Shown piece by piece: positions 5,695 through 12,033 of a DNA stretch of 12,033 nucleotides. The notes beneath the pieces were generated by a model. The model was not told the DNA's origin, ran no database searches, and saw only the letters and a list, made by a program, of their open reading frames with translations. The translations under genes and the position numbers were made by a program. The DNA is from an uncultured Porphyromonadaceae bacterium (GTDB lineage Bacteria; Bacteroidota; Bacteroidia; Bacteroidales; Muribaculaceae): assembly GCA_947177595.1 (NCBI GenBank), contig CAMWUZ010000030.1, positions 1-12,033 on the forward strand, read 5' to 3'. Each line of letters starts with the position of its first letter. Position 1 is the first letter of the stretch.

Positions 5695-6485
5695 ACTGCT
5701 ACTACTCCTTTAATATGTGGATGTGGATCGTAATCCTCAAGAGTGAAATCTGAATATTTAAAATCGAAGATATTCTTAACTCCGGGATTTATTATCATTC
5801 TGGGAAGATGACGGGGCTCTCTTGACAGCTGCTCCTGCACCTGGGCGAAATGGTTGGTGTATATATGCGCGTCGCCGAGAGTATGAACGAAGTCTCCGGC
5901 TTTGAGTCCGGTGACCTGTGCCACCATCATCAGCAGGAGAGCATACGATGCGATATTGAAAGGAACTCCGAGGAAGCAGTCGGCGCTACGCTGGTATAGC
6001 TGCAGACTGAGTCTGCCGTCCGCGACATAAAACTGAAAGAACGCGTGACATGGAGGAAGTGCCATGTTGGGAATGTCAGCAACGTTCCACGCGCTTACGA
6101 TTATACGACGAGAATCCGGGTTGTTCCTGATAGTATCAATTGCCTCTGTTATCTGGTCTATAAATCCACCTTTGCCGTCCGGCCATGAGCGCCACTGATA
6201 ACCATATATGTGCCCGAGGTCACCGTTCACATCCGCCCATTCATTCCAGATTCTCACTCCGTTTTCCTGAAGGTATGCCACGTTGGTGTCACCTTTGAGA
6301 AACCAGAGGAGTTCATGGATAATGGATTTAAGATGAAGTTTTTTTGTAGTTAAGAGCGGAAAGCCGTCTTCAAGGTTAAAACGCATCTGATATCCGAAAA
6401 TACTTCGGGTACCGGTGCCGGTACGGTCTGATTTATCCGTGCCGTGCATCTCTATGGTTTTTAAAAGGTCAAGATATTGTTTCAT
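5691..6485 (-). CDS. thyA: Thymidylate synthase
   Basis: A 264-residue enzyme, the same length as E. coli ThyA, converting dUMP and 5,10-methylene-tetrahydrofolate to dTMP and dihydrofolate. Landmarks are DRTGTGTRSIFGYQMRF (20-36), the catalytic C146 in LPPCHAFFQFYV, the phosphate-binding QRSADCFLGVPFNIASY (165-181), and HTLGDAHIYTNH (201-212). The start is ATG 6485 (MKQYLDLLKTIEMHG); in-frame codons further upstream lie within the preceding gene and do not belong to the family. The start overlaps the 3' end of the polyferredoxin gene by 17 bases, and the stop overlaps folA, indicating a compact three-gene unit. Confidence 0.97.
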   Translation of the reverse strand: MKQYLDLLKTIEMHGTDKSDRTGTGTRSIFGYQMRFNLEDGFPLLTTKKLHLKSIIHELLWFLKGDTNVAYLQENGVRIWNEWADVNGDLGHIYGYQWRSWPDGKGGFIDQITEAIDTIRNNPDSRRIIVSAWNVADIPNMALPPCHAFFQFYVADGRLSLQLYQRSADCFLGVPFNIASYALLLMMVAQVTGLKAGDFVHTLGDAHIYTNHFAQVQEQLSREPRHLPRMIINPGVKNIFDFKYSDFTLEDYDPHPHIKGVVAV

Positions 6486-7413
6486 CGTTTGAATTATTGT
6501 CGGGTTGATTACAGTTGTGGTGGGGAGCCGAGTTTTCAAGCGTGGGTTCAGGCAGAATCGGTTTGACTCCCTGCATCATCGGTATGGAGAGTTGCTTGCG
6601 ACGGAAGGTGTAATGTATAGCATCATTAGGACACACATTGATGCAGTTGAAACAGTTGACACATCTGCTTCCGTCAACAACGTGGTCATTTAAATCAATG
6701 CAGCAGCTCTTGCATACATATTCGCATTCCCGGCAGTTGATACATTTGTCGGTGTCAATATCGATCTGAAATATTGAAAAACGGCTTATAAATCCGAGTG
6801 TTGTGCCTACCGGACAAACAGTATTACATAAAATCCTGCCTTTTTTTGCTGCCATAACAGCCACGATAAGCAGTGTTATCGCGGCTATTGAAGCTCCCGC
6901 CCATCCAGCCATCGCTTTTACCGCCAGGCTGTCGCTCCAATTCAATCCGCTACGAATGTCAGTGCCGGTAATCCATGAATATACAGGTGAAACGAGATCC
7001 CGGCAAATACGTGCGTAGGCGGTATAAGGGTCAATGACGGAGGGTATGGTGAAAAATCCTGCCATGAGGCATATTAGAACAATCAACAGGACAAAATATC
7101 TTATGCGCAGAGCGGAATAACTATACCGATATACCCGCGGTGAAATTTTGAGTCTTGTTTTAGCACAAATGTCCATTACTATGCCCAGCGGGCATACTGT
7201 CGAGCAGTAAATCCTGCCGAAAATCAGCGTGATAATAAGCCAACCGACAAAAACGGCGAGGCTAAATGTGATAACCGCAGGGAGGAACTGGATTCTTTCA
7301 ATCCATTCAGCAAGCGGGTGTATAGTCAGCGGCACTGCCGTCAGAGCGCCAGTGATAACCAGCAAAATCAGCAGTGAAACCGCTATGCGTGATATTTTGA
7401 GCAGTTGGTTCAT
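6469..7413 (-). CDS. NapH-like membrane polyferredoxin (4Fe-4S protein)
   Basis: A 314-residue inner-membrane iron-sulfur protein. Hydrophobic segments lie at about 10-30, 44-65, 106-124 and 172-188. The two loop motifs GRIYCSTVCPLG (67-77) and GRILCNTVCPVG (192-203) are the paired C-x3-C-P signatures of the NapH/CcoG/YccM group. Two 4Fe-4S ferredoxin motifs follow: C224-C227-C230-C234, with Lys instead of the usual Pro after the last Cys, and C251-C254-C257-C261-P. Such proteins pass electrons across or along the membrane; no partner reductase is visible here, so its role is open. The tail after residue 275 is short, polar and Asn-rich, overlaps the thyA start, and lacks the C-terminal domain I recall in longer relatives. 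It is first in the thyA-folA unit, 26 bases after fucP. Confidence 0.85.
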   Translation of the reverse strand: MNQLLKISRIAVSLLILLVITGALTAVPLTIHPLAEWIERIQFLPAVITFSLAVFVGWLIITLIFGRIYCSTVCPLGIVMDICAKTRLKISPRVYRYSYSALRIRYFVLLIVLICLMAGFFTIPSVIDPYTAYARICRDLVSPVYSWITGTDIRSGLNWSDSLAVKAMAGWAGASIAAITLLIVAVMAAKKGRILCNTVCPVGTTLGFISRFSIFQIDIDTDKCINCRECEYVCKSCCIDLNDHVVDGSRCVNCFNCINVCPNDAIHYTFRRKQLSIPMMQGVKPILPEPTLENSAPHHNCNQPDNNSNDETIS

Positions 7414-7425
7414 TTATACCTACTG

Positions 7426-7433
7426 CAAAGGTA
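7426..7433 (-). promoter_or_regulatory. -7 promoter element for the polyferredoxin-thyA-folA unit
   Basis: The minus strand reads TACCTTTG then C in the 26-base gap after fucP, matching TAnnTTTG. Initiation near 7421 would leave a leader of only about 8 bases before ATG 7413. The -33 region, which would fall in the fucP 3' end, is unclear, so read-through from fucP is also possible. Confidence 0.55.
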
Positions 7434-7439
7434 GCAATT

Positions 7440-8756
7440 TTACTTGTTATATCTGCGGATGCACCGGCAGCCATATATGGCTATGACGATGAAGCATAAC
7501 AGCGGGAGAGCGAATGAAACGTTGACAGCGGGCAGGAAACCTATGGTGCCACAATCAATAATCATGCCTTGAAGCGGTGGCATGAGCGCTCCTCCGACGA
7601 TAGCCATGACAAGAAACGCAGCACCAAGTGAAGTGTCTTCGGCATCAACATTTTCAAGAGCGATGCCGTAGATACTCGGGAACATTATCGACATAAATGC
7701 GCTCACAGCCACAAGGCAAATCAATCCGGCATATCCTACAATAAATATCGCTCCGATAGTGCAGAGTGATGCCATTACTGCAAAGCAGGCGAGCATTTTG
7801 ATGGGGCGTATGTAGCGCATGAGCATTGTTCCCGTAAAACGGAAACAGAGAAACAACGCCATCGCTATGATATTGTAGTTTTGGGCGGTAGCTTTTGATA
7901 TACCGAGATTGTCGGCATACTGGATAATGAATGTCCATGTCATAATCTGTGCGGCAACATAGAACATCTGTGTCACCACACCTTCGCGATATTCCTTATT
8001 ATGGAAAAGGTGTTTTAATGAAACAGATGATTTTTCTCCTTTCGATTGACCGTGGACGTTTGGCATTTTCACCAAAGCGATAAGTACAAGCATTGCCACA
8101 ACAATAACCCCTATCGCAACGTATGGATCGCGGATAACTACAAGATCGTGCACACGTATTTCTGCTTTTTCAGCAGCCGACAGACTTTGGAATATAATCT
8201 CTCCGGATGCGTTGCGGGTGTCTGAGAGCAGGTTAGGGAGTACAATCAGGGACGCAACTCCCATGCCACACAGTGAGCCCAGCGGATTGAAAGCCTGAGC
8301 GAGGTTAAGGCGTCGGGTTGATGTTTCCTTTGATCCAAGAGAAAGTATAAAAGGATTGGCAGTTGTTTCAAGGAACGCAAGTCCGAATGTGAGCACGTAT
8401 AGCGATATGCAGAAAAAAGAAAATTCCTCACGATTGGCAGCGGGGATGAACATGAAGGCTCCCAACGCATATAGAGCCAGTCCGAGCAAAATGCCTTTCT
8501 TGTAGCTGTATCTGCGAATGAAGAATGCAGCGGGGAGAGCCATTGTTGCATATCCCCCGTAGAATGCAAACTGAATCAGTGACGCTTTAGTTGCCGAGAG
8601 CTCCATTACAGTCTGAAATGCAGCGACCATCGGATTGGTGATGTCGTTTGCAAATCCCCATAACGCAAACAGAGATGTAATCAGTATAAACGGGATTAAA
8701 TATTTTTTCCCGACAAGGGGTGCTTTTTTGTTGTGTGGGGTGTAAGAAGAGCTCAT
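7440..8756 (-). CDS. fucP: L-fucose:proton symporter (MFS permease)
   Basis: A 438-residue inner-membrane carrier of the FucP branch of the major facilitator superfamily with about twelve hydrophobic segments. It imports L-fucose with protons. Key residues known from E. coli FucP have counterparts: D38 in WGFANDITNP (E. coli D46) and E130 in FLETTANPF (E. coli E135). The motif pair around these residues is diagnostic for the family. The insert near 175-210 (NLLSDTRNASGEIIFQ onward) is the periplasmic loop seen in Bacteroidetes members. It is the last gene of the fuc operon, 33 bases after the kinase. Related permeases carry glucose or galactose, but the operon context supports fucose. Confidence 0.9.
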   Translation of the reverse strand: MSSSYTPHNKKAPLVGKKYLIPFILITSLFALWGFANDITNPMVAAFQTVMELSATKASLIQFAFYGGYATMALPAAFFIRRYSYKKGILLGLALYALGAFMFIPAANREEFSFFCISLYVLTFGLAFLETTANPFILSLGSKETSTRRLNLAQAFNPLGSLCGMGVASLIVLPNLLSDTRNASGEIIFQSLSAAEKAEIRVHDLVVIRDPYVAIGVIVVAMLVLIALVKMPNVHGQSKGEKSSVSLKHLFHNKEYREGVVTQMFYVAAQIMTWTFIIQYADNLGISKATAQNYNIIAMALFLCFRFTGTMLMRYIRPIKMLACFAVMASLCTIGAIFIVGYAGLICLVAVSAFMSIMFPSIYGIALENVDAEDTSLGAAFLVMAIVGGALMPPLQGMIIDCGTIGFLPAVNVSFALPLLCFIVIAIYGCRCIRRYNK

Positions 8757-8789
8757 GGTAAGTTAGTGGTTGTAAAGTAATTTAAGGTG

Positions 8790-10160
8790 TCAAAAATTCA
8801 GCTTTCGGATGTCATGTCCCATAGATTTAGCCTGCATGAGAATGTTGCCGATAGCTGTAGCTTCAAATGGTCCGGTAGTGACTTCCAGCCCGGTAATATC
8901 TCTGGTTAGTTCGGTGAGCAGGGCGTTTTTCGCACCTCCGCCCATGATGACGAGTCCGGTAATCGGAGAGGGGAGAAGAGAATTGAGTGCGTCAATACCT
9001 TTTTTATATCTATAAGCGAGGGAGCGACAAACAACCATTGTGAAATCGGCAATGGTTTCCGGTACGGGAAGATTGTGATTCAGGCAGTATTGTACAATCG
9101 CCTTCTGCATATTGAATGTATTGGCGAACTCGGGAGCATCTACATCTATTACTGTAGTGCAGGGGCTGCTCTCCGCTTTCTCAATCAGTTCGGCATATCC
9201 GGGGAAAATTCCTTCTTTTTCCCACTGCTCCACAAGTCTCTGAAGAATCCAGAGTCCTGTTATATTCTGGAGAAACCTGATTTTAAAATCAACCGCGCCT
9301 TCGTTGGTGAACCCTGCATCCATAGCCTCCTTGGTGAGAATCGGAGAGTCAATCACAGCTCCGAGTAGCGACCAGGTGCCGGAGCTGAGGAACGCCTGCC
9401 GGGTATTGTCACGCGAAACAGCAAATACAGCACTAGCCGTATCGTGCGATGCTACTGCAATCACAGGAACGGGGTAGTCAACACCGATTTCGTCAGATAC
9501 TTCTTTTGTAAGGTTTCCTATAATACTACCGGGAGCTACTATTTTGCCGAAAATTTTTTGCGGAAATCCACACTGCTCAATAAGTTCCGTGTCCCAGGTT
9601 CTGGTGGTGGCATCAAGTAGCTCCGAAGTGGAGGCGATGCAATATTCATTGGCGGCAACTCCTGTGATGAAGTATGCGAATAAGTCCGGTGTGAATAGCA
9701 GATGCTCTGCCGCATCCAGCAGCCATGGGGAATTATCACGTATAGCCATTAGTCGGAAAAGGGTGTTTATCGGCATAACCTGAGTGCCATTTACGCCATA
9801 GTGTTTTTCCCTGTCAGTTTTATTGAAAAAACGGTCGGGATAAGGCAATGTGGCACCGTCGCGGTAGCAATAGGGATTTGAGAGCAGGTTGCCCGCCTTG
9901 TCAATGAGTCCGAAATCCACTCCCCATGTGTCTATGCCGATACTCTGAATACGGTATCCCTGAAGAACAGCTTTGTGAAGCCCTTTTTTTAACTCGGAAA
10001 AAAGATACGGGAAGTCCCAGTAAACAGAGTTTCCCATAGTCACAGGTCCATTTTTGAACCGGTGCACTTCGTTGAGCTCAAGGCGACCGCCGGTGATGCA
10101 GCCGGCGATAACTCGCCCGCTGCTACCACCGAAGTCTGCCGCTATGAAAGCCTCTTTCAT
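8790..10160 (-). CDS. fucK: FGGY-family sugar kinase, RhaB-like, probable L-fuculokinase
   Basis: A 456-residue cytoplasmic kinase of the FGGY family. Motifs are DFGGSSGRV (9-17, phosphate-binding), IDTWGVDFGL (76-85), the sugar-contact YCYRDG (97-102), ASHDTASAVFAV (237-248) with catalytic base D240, LSSGTWSLLG (258-267), and the ATP-site GGGAKN (407-412) and ATAIGN (434-439). The sequence style is that of rhamnulokinase (RhaB) rather than the E. coli fuculokinase. However, it sits between fucose isomerase/aldolase and the fucose permease, so phosphorylation of L-fuculose to fuculose-1-phosphate is inferred. Both substrates are 6-deoxy-ketohexoses. The ATG overlaps the fucA stop by four bases (ATGA). 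The length is near normal, slightly short for RhaB. Confidence 0.88.
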   Translation of the reverse strand: MKEAFIAADFGGSSGRVIAGCITGGRLELNEVHRFKNGPVTMGNSVYWDFPYLFSELKKGLHKAVLQGYRIQSIGIDTWGVDFGLIDKAGNLLSNPYCYRDGATLPYPDRFFNKTDREKHYGVNGTQVMPINTLFRLMAIRDNSPWLLDAAEHLLFTPDLFAYFITGVAANEYCIASTSELLDATTRTWDTELIEQCGFPQKIFGKIVAPGSIIGNLTKEVSDEIGVDYPVPVIAVASHDTASAVFAVSRDNTRQAFLSSGTWSLLGAVIDSPILTKEAMDAGFTNEGAVDFKIRFLQNITGLWILQRLVEQWEKEGIFPGYAELIEKAESSPCTTVIDVDAPEFANTFNMQKAIVQYCLNHNLPVPETIADFTMVVCRSLAYRYKKGIDALNSLLPSPITGLVIMGGGAKNALLTELTRDITGLEVTTGPFEATAIGNILMQAKSMGHDIRKLNF

Positions 10161-10789
10161 TTTTTTCCGTTAATGTAAACATCAAGGTCTGATATTTCAG
10201 CCTGAGTGAGGGGATTGACATTGTTGCCGTTCAACACCGCTATTCTGCACGCCATTTCAAAGAACATAGCTCTTTCAAACGCCTGGTTGAAGTCGGCACC
10301 GCATACTACCTGTCCGTGTTTGCGGAGAATCACCGAGTTGCAGTGAGTCATCTCAGCCACAACATGCTCGGCTAATTCAGGTGAACCGGGGCGGAAGTAT
10401 GGAATCATAGGTATGGGATTTCCTACATGGATAGGTACTTCTGCGGTGAAGTTGAAGTTTGCAGGAGGGTTGTCCATACAAGCTACGGCTGTAGCGTACG
10501 GTGACTGGAAATGAAGAACCACATTTACTTCAGGCCGCTTGCGCATTACCCCCATGTGGAATACGCTCTCCATGGAAGGCTTCACTCCGTTCAGCACCTC
10601 TCCGTTTGCCAGACGGCACACGGATACTCTGTCAGGGGTGAGTTCAGGCACCCATGATCCGGTTCCTGAAATAAGAACTTCATCGCCGATGCGCCAGGAC
10701 AGGTTGCCGCTGCTGCAAATGGTTAGTCCGGCTTGTCCTACCTTACGGGCATAGCCTACAAAGGTTTCAATCTGTTCTTTTGTAGCCAT
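10157..10789 (-). CDS. fucA: Class II aldolase, L-fuculose-1-phosphate aldolase
   Basis: A 210-residue cytoplasmic class II aldolase that should cleave L-fuculose-1-phosphate to dihydroxyacetone phosphate and L-lactaldehyde. Landmarks are CSSGNLSWR (25-33) and SGTGSWVPEL (41-50), phosphate-binding regions, and the metal site E74, H93 and H158 (in RKHGQ). E. coli FucA binds zinc through H92, H94 and H155 with E73 as catalytic acid. Here the position of H94 is Q95 (LHFQSPYATA), a visible departure from the classical H-x-H. The phosphate-site Ser-Ser before the glutamate is Ser-Met. Related enzymes act on rhamnulose- or ribulose-phosphates; the operon supports fuculose. It starts eight bases after the fucI stop behind AGGTGA, one of the few Shine-Dalgarno-like sites here, and overlaps fucK by four bases. 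Confidence 0.9.
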   Translation of the reverse strand: MATKEQIETFVGYARKVGQAGLTICSSGNLSWRIGDEVLISGTGSWVPELTPDRVSVCRLANGEVLNGVKPSMESVFHMGVMRKRPEVNVVLHFQSPYATAVACMDNPPANFNFTAEVPIHVGNPIPMIPYFRPGSPELAEHVVAEMTHCNSVILRKHGQVVCGADFNQAFERAMFFEMACRIAVLNGNNVNPLTQAEISDLDVYINGKK

Positions 10790-10797
10790 GGTTCACC

Positions 10798-12033
10798 TCA
10801 TTTATATATAGGTCCGTAATTTTTGCAAGCGCGGTAATCGGCACCTTCCTTGTCCATGCCGAATGCATTCCATGCTGATGGGCGGAATATCTTGCTGTCC
10901 TCAACATTGTGCATACAAACCGGAATTCTGAGGATGGATGCAAGGGTGATGAGGTCGGCACCGATATGTCCGTATGAGATGGCGCCGTGGTTTGCACCCC
11001 AGTTGTTCATCACAGAGTAAACATCCTTGAATGGGTCACGCTCCGGCATGAGTCTGGGTACAAACCAGGTTGTAGGCCATGTGGGATCGGTGCGCTTATC
11101 GAGCGCGCGGTTTATTTCAGGATCAATCTCAACAGTCCATCCTTCTGCAATCTGCAATACCGGTCCGAGACCTTTGACAAGGTTGAGTCGGCTCATGGTC
11201 ACAGGCATTCCGCCTTTTGAAAGGAAGTTGCTTGAGAAGCCACCTCCACGGAAGTAGTCGCGGTTAGCAGGATACCAGGTGGTAGCCTTGAGGCACTCCT
11301 CAACATCCTGTTTAGTCATATTCCAGGGCTCTTTCATTACAGGTTCGCCATTTTCAAGTGATTGACCTGAGCCGTCAAGTGTAGTAGCGCCGGAGTTGAT
11401 GAGGTGGATTATGCCGTTTTTAGCCAAGCCTGTGAGTTCTTTGTCTGTAACTCTTTTCACTGCTTCCGGACTCCAGTATGTGCGCACGTCTGAGAAAATC
11501 TGAGCGCGGTTTGTGAGCAGATGTCCGAAGAGCATGGCAACTCCGTTGCAGGCATCATTCTCAGTGGCGAGTACAAATGCTTCTCTGATTCCGTTCCAGT
11601 CAAAAGAGGTGTTTAGCAGAGCCTCGCTGAAATCGCCGTTGGGATAGAAGTCGGTCCACTGCCTCTGACCCTGGAAGCCGGCAACGATAGCATTGTGACC
11701 CATTGCCTCCTCTTTAAATCCAAGTGAGAGAAGTTTGGGGTTGCCTATCATGAGATCTCTCATGATTATGGTCATTTTCACAATGAAGTCCCAGTCGACA
11801 TCTTTTTGTTCTCTGTTTTTTCTTTTTTCGGCATGGTTGGAAATATCATCGCCCTCGTTAACCTTGCAATACTTTTCAGTCCAGGCAAGAGCTTTGGCGT
11901 ACTCTTCTTTGTCGTATATGCCTTCTGTCATTCGGCGGATTATTTCTGTGAGATCCACAGATTCGTTTCTCATGCCGAGATATTCCTGGAAAAAGTTAGG
12001 ATCAACGATTGAGCCTGCGATACCCATGGAAAC
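10798..12033 (-). CDS. fucI: L-fucose isomerase, 5' end beyond the window
   Basis: The C-terminal 411 residues of a protein that in E. coli has 591, so about 180 N-terminal residues lie outside the window. The reading frame is open to the edge (…V-S-M-G-I-A-G), and the Met at 12027 is internal: E. coli FucI has the same V-S-M-G-I stretch. The enzyme interconverts L-fucose and L-fuculose using manganese. Counting from that Met, the metal ligands are E156 (ATENDACNG), D180 (SDVRTYWSPEAV) and H347 (NWGANHG); their spacing of 24 and 167 equals that of E. coli E337, D361 and H528. It is the most upstream fuc gene visible; the operon promoter and any FucR-type regulator are not in the window. Confidence 0.96.
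   Translation of the reverse strand, partial: VSMGIAGSIVDPNFFQEYLGMRNESVDLTEIIRRMTEGIYDKEEYAKALAWTEKYCKVNEGDDISNHAEKRKNREQKDVDWDFIVKMTIIMRDLMIGNPKLLSLGFKEEAMGHNAIVAGFQGQRQWTDFYPNGDFSEALLNTSFDWNGIREAFVLATENDACNGVAMLFGHLLTNRAQIFSDVRTYWSPEAVKRVTDKELTGLAKNGIIHLINSGATTLDGSGQSLENGEPVMKEPWNMTKQDVEECLKATTWYPANRDYFRGGGFSSNFLSKGGMPVTMSRLNLVKGLGPVLQIAEGWTVEIDPEINRALDKRTDPTWPTTWFVPRLMPERDPFKDVYSVMNNWGANHGAISYGHIGADLITLASILRIPVCMHNVEDSKIFRPSAWNAFGMDKEGADYRACKNYGPIYK

Noticed and set aside
7654..8569. Open frames in a second minus-strand frame within fucP (7654-7938 and 8246-8569)
   Set aside because: They are out of frame inside a complete FucP permease whose motifs run through these regions. Their translations look like random frames rich in Ser, Arg and Cys.
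8757..8789. Possible separate promoter for fucP in the 33-base gap after the kinase
   Set aside because: No sequence matching TAnnTTTG is found in the gap; the closest (TTACTTTA) misses key bases, so fucP is taken as part of the operon.
12025..12027. ATG at 12027 as the start of fucI
   Set aside because: The frame stays open to the window edge, and E. coli FucI has the same V-S-M-G-I sequence internally at about residue 182, so the gene simply continues outside.

Overview
The window looks like a piece of a Bacteroidales chromosome (Bacteroides/Muribaculaceae-type gut anaerobe; the family cannot be fixed from this sequence). Supporting evidence: repeated -7 promoter boxes of the Bacteroidetes form TAnnTTTG placed just upstream of genes, few Shine-Dalgarno sequences, a lipoprotein whose mature end begins C-S-D-D-D, and an L-fucose operon in the order known from Bacteroides (fucI-fucA-fucK-fucP). 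Coding density is high and no stretch over 170 bases lacks a gene. No mobile element, CRISPR array or prophage was seen.

Left part (1-1773): a plus-strand regulator (169-1122) joins a RIC/YtfE-type diiron hemerythrin domain to a LuxR-type DNA-binding domain. Inverted repeats in front of it could be operators. It converges on a minus-strand surface lipoprotein with tandem PepSY-like repeats; the two share a hairpin terminator. Middle left (1774-4581): three minus-strand genes, namely an AspT/YidE-family transporter with two RCK_C domains, a small membrane protein with a PH-like domain, and a nitroreductase. The last two are tightly coupled behind their own promoter. Divergent from the transporter is an FKBP-type prolyl isomerase (4679-5077), apparently read from a leaderless mRNA. 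It runs tail-to-tail into a tRNA-Arg(CCT).

Right part (5088-12033, all minus strand): read in the direction of transcription, the fucose operon comes first. It comprises L-fucose isomerase (cut by the window edge), L-fuculose-1-phosphate aldolase, a RhaB-like sugar kinase that should act as fuculokinase, and the FucP permease. FucP imports fucose, FucI makes fuculose, FucK phosphorylates it, and FucA splits it to dihydroxyacetone phosphate and lactaldehyde. After a 26-base gap holding a new promoter come a NapH-like membrane polyferredoxin, thymidylate synthase and dihydrofolate reductase, the last two overlapping by ATGA. ThyA consumes methylene-tetrahydrofolate and releases dihydrofolate, which FolA recycles. 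The tRNA-Arg gene follows with its own promoter inside the end of folA.

The strongest candidate for something little described is the RIC-LuxR fusion. All six diiron ligands are present at nearly the spacing of E. coli YtfE, while the N-terminal Cys-Cys motif of that family is lost. This suggests a one-component redox, nitric oxide or iron sensor rather than a repair enzyme.
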